A stretch of DNA of 55,561 bases from Flavobacteriaceae bacterium (GCA_021647985.1 JAKITQ010000020.1:1-55561), one strand, 5' to 3'. Shown: positions 9,081 through 17,091, counted from the stretch's first letter. Notes: generated by a model not told the origin, from the sequence alone. Numbers and translations: made by a program.

Positions 9081-9935
9081 TTAATTCTTAATACCAGCCA
9101 ATACACTTTTTATTTTATTTGTATTTTCCATAATTTTATATACTTCTTCTGCCGATTCTGTTTTTAATATTTCTTTAAATTGATTTAGGTTTTTAATATA
9201 TTCTTCTATTGATTTTAATAAATTTTCTTTGTTTTGTAAAAATATAGGCGTCCATGTTTCAGGATTACTTTTGGCTAATCTTACAGTAGAAGCAAAGCCA
9301 CTTCCCGCCATATTAAAGATGCTTTTTTCATCTTTTTCTATCTCTAAAACTGTTTTACCCAACATAAAAGAACTGATATGAGAAAGGTGAGATACATAAG
9401 CAATATGTTTATCATGCTGTTTTGCCGAATCCATAAAAACATTTTTCATTTTAAGGGTTTCAAACAAAGTAATTACTCTTTTTATCATCTCTTTGCTACT
9501 TAAATCTTGCTCACAAATAATATTGACCTTATTGGTAAACAAATCATAAATAGCCGATTCTGGCCCCGAGAACTCAGTTCCAGCAATAGGATGTAATGCT
9601 ACAAAATTTTTCCTTTTAGGATGCTTCTTTACCATGTCACAAACTGCCAGTTTGGTAGACCCAACATCAAATACCAAGGTATCATCGCCAATTAAATCTA
9701 ATACTTTTGCTGTTAAATTTGGTATGATATTTACGGGTACAGCAATGATTACTATATCTACTTCACATACAATATTTATATCTGCCTTTTTATAAATTAT
9801 TCCAAGTTCTAAAGCCTTTTGTAAATGATCTTGATTTTTATCAACGCCATAAATCGTTGCCCAGGTGCTCTTTTTTAACTCCAAAGCCAATGATCCTCCA
9901 ATAAGACCCAAACCAATAACTGCGATTTTTTTCAT
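9081..9935 (-). CDS. tyrA: Prephenate dehydrogenase
   Basis: 284 residues. Oxidatively decarboxylates prephenate to 4-hydroxyphenylpyruvate with NAD+ for tyrosine synthesis. The nucleotide-binding loop GLGLIGGSLA is at the N terminus. VFDVGSTK, LHPIAGTEFSGPESA and the HIAYVSHLSHISSF helix follow. There is no ACT domain, so feedback is likely to come through operon control rather than this protein. It sits 30 bases after the aminotransferase gene and 6 bases before the DAHP synthase fusion. Confidence 0.93.
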   Translation of the reverse strand: MKKIAVIGLGLIGGSLALELKKSTWATIYGVDKNQDHLQKALELGIIYKKADINIVCEVDIVIIAVPVNIIPNLTAKVLDLIGDDTLVFDVGSTKLAVCDMVKKHPKRKNFVALHPIAGTEFSGPESAIYDLFTNKVNIICEQDLSSKEMIKRVITLFETLKMKNVFMDSAKQHDKHIAYVSHLSHISSFMLGKTVLEIEKDEKSIFNMAGSGFASTVRLAKSNPETWTPIFLQNKENLLKSIEEYIKNLNQFKEILKTESAEEVYKIMENTNKIKSVLAGIKN

Positions 9936-9965
9936 GTTTATATTTTATTTTTTACCGGTAACATA

Positions 9966-11108
9966 TTAATTGGTTTTTGTAATTCTTGTTAATACTTCTT
10001 TTATTTTGTCTTCCTGTACACATAGAGAAAATCGAATATACCCTTCACCATTTGAACCGAAAACAGTGCCAGGTGTTATAAATACGTTGTATTTATACAA
10101 TAATTCATCTGTAACCTCATTTGATTTTTTTTCTTTTGGAATTTTAGCCCAAACAAACATTCCTGTACTCAATTTATCATAAGCGCAGTTTATATGGTCA
10201 CAAATTTGCCAGACAATGGCTCTTCTCTTTGTGTAAATTGCGTTGACTTTATCAAACCATGTATCTGATAAATTCAAAGCAGCAATTGCTCCTTTTTGAA
10301 TACCATAATACATACCAGAATCCATATTGGTCTTAACTTTCAAAATATTATTTAAATATTTTGAACTACCAACCACCATACCAATTCTCCAACCGGCCAA
10401 ATTAAAAGATTTACTCAATGAATTTAATTCTATGGCTACATCTCTTGCACCTTTAACCGATAAAATACTTTTTGGGTTATTATTTAAAATAAAACTATAA
10501 GGGTTATCATTAACAATTAAAATTTCATGCTTTTTTGCGAAGTCAATTAATTTTTCAAACAGGTCTTCATCAGCATTACTTCCAGTTGGCATATGTGGAT
10601 AATTAACCCACATGATTTTTACTTTAGATAAATTTAGTTTTTCTAAAGATTCAAAATCTGGTTGCCAATTATTTTCTTCGATTAAATCATAAAAAACAGG
10701 TTTAGCCTGTACCAAATTTGTAACCGAAGTGTAGGTTGGATACCCTGGATTTGGAATTAATACTTCATCACCGGCATTTAAATAAGCCATAGAAATATGT
10801 AATATGCCTTCTTTCGACCCCATTAATGGTAAAATTTCATTGTCGCTTGAAAGGTTAACCTTGTAATGCTTCTTATAAAAGTCACCCATTGATTTTCTTA
10901 GCTCCGGTATGCCTTGGTAATTTTGATATCCGTGAACATCAGCATTTTTTAAGGCCTCTAATACTTCAACAGGAGGGTTTAAATCCGGGCTGCCAATTCC
11001 TAAATTAATAATAGGTTTTCCAGCTGCAATCAATGCGCTTACTTCTCTCAATTTTATTGAGAAATAATACTCCTTAACGGTTTCTAGTCTTTGCGCTATT
11101 GCTATCAT
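9966..11108 (-). CDS. PLP-dependent class I/II aminotransferase (aromatic operon)
   Basis: 380 residues. The PLP lysine is in NSLSKSFNLAGWRIGM (near residue 230). Other marks are LGIGSPDLNPP, VNYPHMPTGSNAD and VNDNPYSF. By position between pheA and tyrA it most likely transaminates phenylpyruvate and hydroxyphenylpyruvate to Phe and Tyr; this is inferred from context, as the fold also covers aspartate and LL-diaminopimelate aminotransferases. Its ATG overlaps the pheA TGA (ATGA at 11108-11105), indicating translational coupling. Confidence 0.88.
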   Translation of the reverse strand: MIAIAQRLETVKEYYFSIKLREVSALIAAGKPIINLGIGSPDLNPPVEVLEALKNADVHGYQNYQGIPELRKSMGDFYKKHYKVNLSSDNEILPLMGSKEGILHISMAYLNAGDEVLIPNPGYPTYTSVTNLVQAKPVFYDLIEENNWQPDFESLEKLNLSKVKIMWVNYPHMPTGSNADEDLFEKLIDFAKKHEILIVNDNPYSFILNNNPKSILSVKGARDVAIELNSLSKSFNLAGWRIGMVVGSSKYLNNILKVKTNMDSGMYYGIQKGAIAALNLSDTWFDKVNAIYTKRRAIVWQICDHINCAYDKLSTGMFVWAKIPKEKKSNEVTDELLYKYNVFITPGTVFGSNGEGYIRFSLCVQEDKIKEVLTRITKTN

Positions 11109-11941
11109 TTCTTTAAAGCATTTTCATGGTACTCCCCCAATATTTTTAAATGATTTACTTTTTTGCCGAGTAAGTGCAAAGCATTTTCATACAATTTGAA
11201 ATCGTCAATAATTAAATCGATAAAAAAGGCATAACGCCAAGGTTTATCAATAATTGGCATCGACTGAATTTTTGTAAGATTTATATCGTGTTTTGCAAAA
11301 ATATCTAAAACTTCAGCGAGGCTACCTTTATTGTGTTTTGTTATAAATTTTATAGAAGCTTTATTCAATGTTCCATGCATCTTACCTTTAAGATCGTTTG
11401 CATTTTTTTCTAAAATAAAAAAACGTGTTGAATTGTGTTTTATCGTTTGAATATCATCTCTAATGATTTTAAGGTTGTATATATTTGCCGCCTCTTTACT
11501 TGCTATTGCGGCAATGCCTCTTAATTTTTTTTCATGAATTCTTTTAGCAACTTCAGCAGTATCTTTTTCTTCTACCAATTTGATATTAGGATGATTCCTA
11601 AAAAACTTTCTACATTGTAAAATAGCCATTGGGTGTGACCAAACTTCTTTGATATCTTTTAGTTTTTGATTTTCTAAAGCCATTAAATGGTGATGGATGT
11701 TTAAAAATACTTCTCCCTTAATATTTAGATCATACTCATCAATTAAAGCATAATTTGGTAAAATAGCCCCAGCAATAGAATTTTCTATGGCCATCACAGC
11801 GCTATCAACTTCGTTATTTTTTAACAAGACAGGAATCTCAGTAAAAGTCATGCACGCAACCAATTTAATGGAATCACCAAAGAATTGTTTAGCCACTATA
11901 TCGTGAAAAGATCCTTTTATACCTTGTATTGCTATTTTCAT
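11105..11941 (-). CDS. pheA: Prephenate dehydratase
   Basis: 278 residues. Converts prephenate to phenylpyruvate. The catalytic region has the conserved IENSIAGAI, HPMAILQC and the NSTRFFIL motif with catalytic Thr-Arg. Residues about 190-275 form an ACT domain (KGSLAEVLDIFAKHDINLTKIQS, PWRYAFFIDL). The Phe-binding ESRP motif of other bacteria reads QSMP here. There is no fused chorismate mutase; that activity is supplied by the last operon gene. It is the first structural gene after the attenuator, with its ATG about 14 bases downstream of the terminator T-run. Confidence 0.93.
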   Translation of the reverse strand: MKIAIQGIKGSFHDIVAKQFFGDSIKLVACMTFTEIPVLLKNNEVDSAVMAIENSIAGAILPNYALIDEYDLNIKGEVFLNIHHHLMALENQKLKDIKEVWSHPMAILQCRKFFRNHPNIKLVEEKDTAEVAKRIHEKKLRGIAAIASKEAANIYNLKIIRDDIQTIKHNSTRFFILEKNANDLKGKMHGTLNKASIKFITKHNKGSLAEVLDIFAKHDINLTKIQSMPIIDKPWRYAFFIDLIIDDFKLYENALHLLGKKVNHLKILGEYHENALKK

Positions 11942-11954
11942 TTCAATTATTGAT

Positions 11955-11986
11955 AAAAAAAAAGCCTCGAAAATTTCGAGACTTTT
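11955..11986 (-). terminator. Attenuator hairpin before pheA
   Basis: Minus-strand arms AAAAGTCTCGAA (11986 to 11975) and TTCGAGGCTTTT (11971 to 11960) form 12 pairs including one G-T wobble, followed by a T run to 11955. A terminator placed between promoter and first gene only makes sense as a regulated stop. The 5' arm contains AGTCTC (11983 to 11978), which is exactly complementary to GAGACT (12024 to 12019) near the end of the upstream leader ORF. That supplies the competing antiterminator helix. Confidence 0.85.
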
Positions 11987-12006
11987 AATGTTATATTATA
12001 TTTTAA

Positions 12007-12087
12007 TTATACATATATAGTCTCACTTTTAACTTTATAAAAAAAGTAAAAGAAGAAATAGTTAAATATGTACAATGTGTTTTTCAT
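12007..12087 (-). CDS. Phe/Tyr-rich leader peptide of the pheA operon
   Basis: A 26-codon ORF from ATG at 12087 to TAA at 12007. Residues 6-17 read YIFNYFFFYFFY; in total 6 Phe and 5 Tyr among 26 residues. It lies just downstream of a consensus promoter and just upstream of a terminator hairpin, and the operon it precedes makes both Phe and Tyr. The layout is that of ribosome-mediated attenuation: a ribosome starved of charged tRNA-Phe or tRNA-Tyr stalls on the run and leaves GAGACT (12024-12019) free to block the terminator. A translated ribosome reaching the stop would cover it. The ORF is inferred; translation is not shown. Confidence 0.85.
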   Translation of the reverse strand: MKNTLYIFNYFFFYFFYKVKSETIYV

Positions 12088-12103
12088 ATTCTGAATATCA
12101 CGG

Positions 12104-12134
12104 CAAATCTATAAATATATTTTGCAATTGCAAA
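12104..12134 (-). promoter_or_regulatory. Promoter of the pheA attenuator and operon
   Basis: Minus-strand TTTG (12134 to 12131), 19 bases, then TAGATTTG (12111 to 12104), a full match to the Bacteroidota TTTG-N19-TAnnTTTG promoter. The expected start point near 12097 gives a roughly 10-base 5' UTR before the leader peptide. Confidence 0.75.
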
Positions 12135-12141
12135 ATATATT
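12114..12141. promoter_or_regulatory. 28-bp perfect palindrome across the pheA promoter -33 box
   Basis: Fourteen bases (AATATATTTTGCAA) are followed directly by their exact reverse complement, centred at 12127/12128. The palindrome covers the -33 element and most of the spacer of the pheA promoter. Its core TTTTGCAATTGCAAAA is dyad-symmetric and could be an operator for a dimeric regulator. In AT-rich DNA part of the length is cheap, so the function is a guess. Confidence 0.45.
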
Positions 12142-12268
12142 ACTATTTTATTCAAAACTATATTAATTTTTACCATTAAAATTAAATAATTCTAAATTTT
12201 TTTTCTCGAACAAATAACATAACCCTACCAAACTTGCACAACACAATCTACATCAAGATTATTCCCTA

Positions 12269-12434
12269 ATATACCCAAACCATTTAGGTTTTCGGGAGTT
12301 TTGGCGAAAGTTATTTTTTTCTTTAAAAAGGCAAAAAATTCAACCATAACCTTTGTTACGGTTTTATTTTTTAACGCATTTAAAGGAAGAAAGAACGAGT
12401 CAAAAAACCGAAAGGCTAAATGGTTTGGGTATAT
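12269..12434. repeat. Fold-back repeat, copy 1 (166 bp, 19-bp terminal inverted repeats)
   Basis: The ends ATATACCCAAACCATTTAG (12269-12287) and its perfect reverse complement (12416-12434) bracket a body very similar to the copy at 15636-15795. A second hairpin sits in the middle (AACCATAA near 12341 with TTACGGTT). It carries no transposase. It lies between the pheA leader and the stop of the T9SS cargo gene. Reading frames within it are not constrained: differences from copy 2 fall about equally on all three codon positions. It is a MITE-like or structured intergenic repeat of unknown class. Confidence 0.8.
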
Positions 12435-12467
12435 AGAGGCTTCTATTTATTTTTAGCCTTTCCAAAT

Positions 12468-14132
12468 TTAATGAGCAATAATTATTTTTTGAGACTTCAC
12501 CTTTTCTTCAGAAATATATTTAAGCACATACATTCCGTTAGGTAATTCTTTTACATCTATAATTTCTATAGCATTATTAAGTGAGACCTCTTTTACCAAT
12601 ACACTTTTTAGATCAAATATTTGTATTTTATAATGGTTAGTATTTTTTTGATTTAAAACATGTAAATGTATTTCCTCTTTTACTGGGTTTGGAAATATAG
12701 AAAAAACACCGTTGTTTATCCCAAAGTCAATATTGTTCTTTTTGGGTGTAGTTTTTGGTTGTTGCCCACCACCAGTATTACTAAAGTTCACACTAATATA
12801 TTTTGCACCACCATTACCACAAGTATTTTTACCCCAAACTTGTACATAACCAGAGTTGCCTCCATAACCTGTAAAAGAAGTAATGGCATTAGAAGTGCTT
12901 GTAGCTAGTAATAGTTGCCAATTGTTACTCCAATAGTTAATATTAAAAACGGTAGTATAAGGGTATGGTAAACGCCATTCATAAGTAGTGGCTCCTGCAA
13001 TTGTTGGTGTAGAATAATTTGCCAAAACACCATAATTTACAGTTTTTGGACCAAAAATTTTAGTAGCTGGTTGCGGTCTTCCAATATAAATTTCTTTAGT
13101 TATTGGTGGTGATACCTGACCACAAGAATTGGTTAAAACTGCTGTTAAAGTTACCAAGCCATAGCCAACTACTGTTAAACTTGTTTGGTTACCACTTGTA
13201 TTGCTAATACTTGCAATAGAAGCGTTTGATATTGACCAAGATGTTACATTTACATTGCTTGGCAAATTACTAATACTGTAGGTTTGACCTGAAGAACATG
13301 CTGTTGCACCACCCACAATTGTGTTGGTTGGGTTATAAGGTGCTAAACTTACTGTACTTGTAAGCGTAGGGTAGCTTGTGCCATTTAGTTTAGGCACAAC
13401 GCTAACATTACCTAGCGGGTTGCCATTTGGGGTTAATGTTATAGTATTTGTACTTGTAGTAATACTACTTGGGGCTGTATTACCATTATACAACCAACCA
13501 CTACCAACAGACCATTGATAAGATAAATTACCTGGGTGGTTGTGTACATTGGTAACTTCAAAAGTTACTGGGTTGCTACTGCTACAAGGTATGGTTAAGG
13601 TTGGATAATTTAAAGTAAACCTTGGGTTTTTAACCACATCATAATTACAAGATTTATAATAGGTAGAAGGGTTGTCATCAACAGATTGATATCTGGCAAA
13701 TAAGATACCGTTAGAATAATTAAAAAAAAAGCTTGGTAATTTTAAGTTACCAATTGTTATAGTTGCGGTTTTTTTATTGTCGTTTACTTCCCAATCTGTA
13801 ATAAGAACAGGTTCTATTAAAATACGAGAACCTGTGCCAGGATCATTATAATGAGATTTAATAAAAATTTCGATATCACCTTGAGTATAGTAGTCATCAT
13901 TAGTCGATTTAGTTAATTTTACTTTAAATGAAATTTCTGTATCAGGTGTAGTTATCAAATCTATTTCACCACAATTACTAATATTAGGTGCGTTTTGCGG
14001 GTTATTTATATAGGTGACATTAATTAGTTCTGTTGTTATAGCCTGACTGTAACTAAAAGAAAAAAAGAAGGTACAGATTAAAAAAGTATAAAATAATTTG
14101 GCTTTGTATTGAGGTAATTGTATTTTTTTCAT
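12468..14132 (-). CDS. Secreted T9SS cargo protein with PKD-like repeats
   Basis: 554 residues. An N-terminal signal peptide (hydrophobic FYTFLICTFFFSFSYSQA, cleavage near residue 31) is followed by Ig/PKD-like beta-sandwich stretches rich in Ser/Thr/Asn (WSVGSGWLYNG, SISNLPSNVNVTSWSIS, TYEWRLPYPYTTVF). From about residue 475 there is a type A type IX secretion sorting tail: FSIFPNPVKEEIHL, YKIQIFDLKSVLVKEV, LPNGMYVLKY and SQKIIIAH. The protein is thus exported through the outer membrane and anchored or released at the surface. No catalytic domain is visible; adhesion is possible. It is followed by fold-back repeat copy 1. Confidence 0.85.
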   Translation of the reverse strand: MKKIQLPQYKAKLFYTFLICTFFFSFSYSQAITTELINVTYINNPQNAPNISNCGEIDLITTPDTEISFKVKLTKSTNDDYYTQGDIEIFIKSHYNDPGTGSRILIEPVLITDWEVNDNKKTATITIGNLKLPSFFFNYSNGILFARYQSVDDNPSTYYKSCNYDVVKNPRFTLNYPTLTIPCSSSNPVTFEVTNVHNHPGNLSYQWSVGSGWLYNGNTAPSSITTSTNTITLTPNGNPLGNVSVVPKLNGTSYPTLTSTVSLAPYNPTNTIVGGATACSSGQTYSISNLPSNVNVTSWSISNASIASISNTSGNQTSLTVVGYGLVTLTAVLTNSCGQVSPPITKEIYIGRPQPATKIFGPKTVNYGVLANYSTPTIAGATTYEWRLPYPYTTVFNINYWSNNWQLLLATSTSNAITSFTGYGGNSGYVQVWGKNTCGNGGAKYISVNFSNTGGGQQPKTTPKKNNIDFGINNGVFSIFPNPVKEEIHLHVLNQKNTNHYKIQIFDLKSVLVKEVSLNNAIEIIDVKELPNGMYVLKYISEEKVKSQKIIIAH

Positions 14133-14250
14133 AATTTTGTTATGTTTTAATTAATTGTTTTGAACGATGGTTTTTTAAGACTGGAGAGGTCGCTACAATC
14201 GTGTAGTGACTTTCTCTTTTTTGAAGGTGTATTATTTCATATTAAATTTT

Positions 14251-14796
14251 TTATGATTTTTTTCTTTCTAAATGAATTTGTAAGCCTATTCCAAAAATTA
14301 AGCCATTACTAATTAAGTTGTTTGCATCGGGAGCTTTCCCATAATAATACTTTAAACTTGCCTCTAGAGCAACACTGCTATTCAAAAAGTATATTAATCC
14401 AGGTTTTATATTATACCCATAACTTAAGGTGTTTTCATTATTCTTAATAAAACGGATTGAATTTGTAAAAGATACTTCTGTAAAGAAATTTATTTTTTTA
14501 TCCGGATTTAAAAAATAATATCGTAAAAAAGGACTTAGACTAAGAAAATAGCGATTGTTATTTCCTCTAAAACTAAAAGTTGTATAGCTACCAACAGCAA
14601 GTTTATCTATTACAAAATAACCAATGTTGGGACTAACAACTACATTCCAAGTAGGGTCTGTGTTTGAATTATCTCTTTTAGCGTCGTAATAACTAAATGA
14701 CCCATTTCCTCCTAACATCCAATAACCTTTTGTTATTTGGGCTTTTATATTTATACTTAAAAAAAGTATGGATATCACTAAAATTGTTTTTTTCAT
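14251..14796 (-). CDS. Outer-membrane beta-barrel protein, tandem paralogue B
   Basis: 181 residues with a signal peptide (MKKTILVISILFLSINIKAQ) and an eight-strand-like barrel. Blocks include GYWMLGGNGSFSYYD, NIGYFVIDKLAVGSYT, SPFLRYYF, NIKPGLIYFLNSSVALEASL and the end LIFGIGLQIHLERKKS. The neighbour upstream (14802-15353) is a close paralogue and the two are 5 bases apart in the same direction, a recent tandem duplication. No enzymatic motif is seen; function unknown. Confidence 0.75.
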   Translation of the reverse strand: MKKTILVISILFLSINIKAQITKGYWMLGGNGSFSYYDAKRDNSNTDPTWNVVVSPNIGYFVIDKLAVGSYTTFSFRGNNNRYFLSLSPFLRYYFLNPDKKINFFTEVSFTNSIRFIKNNENTLSYGYNIKPGLIYFLNSSVALEASLKYYYGKAPDANNLISNGLIFGIGLQIHLERKKS

Positions 14797-14801
14797 TTTT
14801 T

Positions 14802-15353
14802 CTATTTTTTTGATGATTTTTTTCTTTCAAAATGAATTTGTAAGCCTATACCAAAAATTAAACCATTGTTAATCATGTTTACATCAGGTGCTCTATTATA
14901 ATGATATCTTAAACTTGCCTCTAAAGCAACACTACTATTTAAAAAGTATATTAACCCCGGTTTTATATTATACCCGTAATTTGAGGGATTTTCATTATTC
15001 TTAATAAAATTAATTGAATATTCAAAAGACACTTCAGTAAAGAAATTTATTTTTTTATCCGGTTTTAAAAAATAATACCTTAAAAAAGGCCCAAGGCTAA
15101 GAATAAAGCCATTGCTATACTTTCCAAAGCTAGTAGATGTATAGCTACCAACAGCAAGTTTATCTATTACAAAATAACCAATATTTGGATTGACAACTAT
15201 ATTCCAAGAAGGGTCTGGGTTTGAAATATCGCTCTTCCTATCTGTATAACTAAATGATCCATTTCCTCCAAGCATCCAATTTCCCTTTGTTATTTGGGCT
15301 TTTACATTAATACTAAAAAGAAGTATTGTTACTACTAAAATTAGTTTTTTCAT
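14802..15353 (-). CDS. Outer-membrane beta-barrel protein, tandem paralogue A
   Basis: 183 residues, colinear with the protein at 14251-14796 over its whole length: same signal peptide type (MKKLILVVTILLFSINVKAQ), same ITKGNWMLGGNGSFSY opening, same NIGYFVIDKLAVGSYT and NIKPGLIYFLNSSVALEASL blocks. It ends FERKKSSKK. The most divergent part lies around residues 65-80, which should be an external loop. It is presumably the first gene of a two-gene transcript. Function unknown. Confidence 0.75.
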   Translation of the reverse strand: MKKLILVVTILLFSINVKAQITKGNWMLGGNGSFSYTDRKSDISNPDPSWNIVVNPNIGYFVIDKLAVGSYTSTSFGKYSNGFILSLGPFLRYYFLKPDKKINFFTEVSFEYSINFIKNNENPSNYGYNIKPGLIYFLNSSVALEASLRYHYNRAPDVNMINNGLIFGIGLQIHFERKKSSKK

Positions 15354-15635
15354 TTGCTTTGTTTTAAGGTTTTTATTATTTTCATTTTATTAGAACTTTT
15401 CTTGACTTTTTGTTTTTGACCGAACCCACCTGCCGGATGGGCAGAAACGAGTTAAAATTTGTACAGGTAAGATACTTTTCGTAATGCGTAGAAGCCTACA
15501 CATAAGTAAAGTTTATTGTGTTTATTTCATAGGCATTGGTTTTAAGTTAGACATATTCGCGTATTTTAATTTATATTTTTTAACCAGAGGTTTTTGTATT
15601 TATAAATCCTTATCATTTAGTTGTAAATATTACTA

Positions 15636-15795
15636 TACTCAAACCAGATAGGTTTTGGGGAATTTTGACGAATATTATTTTTTTCTTTAGTAAGGCAAAA
15701 AAATCAATCATAGCCTTAGTTATGGTTTCTTTTTTTAACGCAGATAAAGAGAAAAAGAACGAGACAAAAAACCGAAAAGCTATCTGGTTTGAGTA
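15636..15795. repeat. Fold-back repeat, copy 2 (160 bp, 16-bp terminal inverted repeats)
   Basis: The ends TACTCAAACCAGATAG (15636-15651) and the perfect reverse complement (15780-15795) enclose a body that aligns with copy 1 throughout (for example TTATTTTTTTCTTTA and CAAAAAACCGAAA in both). The terminal repeats differ from copy 1 (CCCAAACCATTTAG there) yet remain perfectly self-complementary, so changes on one arm are matched on the other. That pattern points to selection or copying constraint on the folded form. Confidence 0.8.
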
Positions 15796-15863
15796 GATAA
15801 CCACTTGGTCTTAAAGTACAAAAAAAAAAAAGGAATCTGCCAAACATTTTAACATATTTTTTA

Positions 15864-15936
15864 AAAACACCCATAAACCATGAGAAAAATAGTGGTTTAT
15901 AGGTAGGTTATAAAATCATGGTTTATGGGTAGTTTT
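15864..15936. repeat. 15-bp inverted repeat upstream of gldA
   Basis: ACCCATAAACCATGA (15869-15883) and TCATGGTTTATGGGT (15916-15930) are exact reverse complements around a 32-base loop. The loop itself contains a partial third copy of the motif (GTGGTTTATAGG). It lies about 50 bases before the gldA promoter. It could be a bidirectional terminator without a T tract, a protein site or another small mobile repeat. Confidence 0.6.
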
Positions 15937-15981
15937 ATTAATGTGTACAAATTAAAAGAAGTAGAAATAGATCATTGCCTA

Positions 15982-16011
15982 TTGTGAGTTAATCAAAGTT
16001 TTGTTTCTTTG
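15982..16011 (+). promoter_or_regulatory. Promoter of gldA
   Basis: TTG (15982-15984), 19 bases, then TTTCTTTG (16004-16011), one base off the TAnnTTTG consensus, 17 bases before the gldA ATG. Confidence 0.55.
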
Positions 16012-16028
16012 CTCCGCAAAATACAGTT

Positions 16029-16922
16029 ATGTCAATTTTAGTTAAAAACGTTTCTAAATTCTACGGAAAACAGAAAGCATTGAACAAAGTTTCTTTTAAA
16101 ATTTCAGGTGGAGAAATTGTGGGTTTTTTGGGGCCAAATGGTGCAGGAAAATCAACCATGATGAAAATTTTAACAAGCTATTTGAATGCAAATGAAGGAA
16201 CGGTGATAGTTAATGGTTTTGATGTACTTACACACGACCTAGATGTTAAGAAATCAGTTGGGTATTTACCCGAACACAATCCATTGTATTTAGATTTATA
16301 TATAAAAGAATATTTAAATTTTCATGCGGATATTCACCACATATCTAATGAAAGAATAAATGAAGTTATAGGATTGGTAGGTTTATCCCCTGAAAAGGGA
16401 AAAAAAATAAGTCAATTATCGAAAGGGTATAGACAAAGAGTAGGATTGGCTGCAGCTTTGTTGCACAACCCAGAAGTTTTAATTTTAGATGAGCCAACAA
16501 CAGGTTTGGATCCCAATCAATTGGCTGAAATTAGAAGTTTAATTAAAGAAATAGGTAAAACCAAAACGGTACTCTTATCAACACACATTATGCAAGAAGT
16601 AGAAGCCATGTGTGATAGAGTAATTATTATCAATAAAGGAAAAATTGTTGCCGACAAAAAGTTAAGTGATTTATTAGAAAATCAGGAACAAATTATTGAA
16701 GTGGAATTTGACCTTCGGGTAGAAAAAGAACTTCTTAAAACAATACCAAACATAGAAAGTATTAACAATATATTTGATAATACTTGGGCACTATCTTTTG
16801 ACACAAAAAAAGATATGCGTCCGGTTATTTTTGATTTTGCCAAATCTAATGGATTAAGAACCTTATTATTACACCAAAAAACAAATAGTTTGGAAAGTTT
16901 ATTTCAAAACTTGACCTCTTAA
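16029..16922 (+). CDS. gldA: Gliding-motility ABC transporter ATP-binding subunit GldA
   Basis: 297 residues. An ABC ATPase with Walker A GPNGAGKST (residues 35-43), signature QLSKGYRQRVGLAAALL (near 136), Walker B VLILDEPTTGLDP (near 157) and the H-loop STHIMQEVEAMCDR. The D-loop and C-terminal extension (residues 215-297) match the length of GldA, which with the GldFG membrane subunits is needed for flavobacterial gliding. GldF/GldG are not in this window. Other single-ATPase exporters are similar, so the symbol rests on overall resemblance (YLPEHNPLYLDLYIKEYLNF). Confidence 0.8.
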   Translation: MSILVKNVSKFYGKQKALNKVSFKISGGEIVGFLGPNGAGKSTMMKILTSYLNANEGTVIVNGFDVLTHDLDVKKSVGYLPEHNPLYLDLYIKEYLNFHADIHHISNERINEVIGLVGLSPEKGKKISQLSKGYRQRVGLAAALLHNPEVLILDEPTTGLDPNQLAEIRSLIKEIGKTKTVLLSTHIMQEVEAMCDRVIIINKGKIVADKKLSDLLENQEQIIEVEFDLRVEKELLKTIPNIESINNIFDNTWALSFDTKKDMRPVIFDFAKSNGLRTLLLHQKTNSLESLFQNLTS

Positions 16923-17091
16923 ACTCCTCAATTTACAGTAATTTTGAATCAGTATAATTCTATTTATCAAACAATTTTTTTATTATTAAATGTTTAATTT
17001 AATGTTATCAGATTGTTAAATAATACAGGTATAAGATTGTAAATTAAATAACATAAGTATTTTCGCAAAAAAAATACTTAACAAATCCGAA

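Larger units (their letters stand above)
15354..16028. other. Gene-free 675-bp stretch with repeats
   Basis: No credible gene is present. It holds a small G+C-rich hairpin (CTGCC 15430-15434 with GGCAG 15440-15444), fold-back repeat copy 2 (15636-15795), a second inverted repeat (15864-15936) and the gldA promoter (15982-16011). Confidence 0.7.

Noticed and set aside
15430-15444. CTGCC/GGCAG hairpin as a terminator
   Set aside because: Five pairs without a T tract; kept only as a note in the intergenic entry.
15613-15804. 63-codon minus-strand ORF over fold-back repeat copy 2
   Set aside because: The equivalent frame in copy 1 has no start codon, and differences between copies fall about equally on all codon positions, so it is repeat DNA and not a gene.
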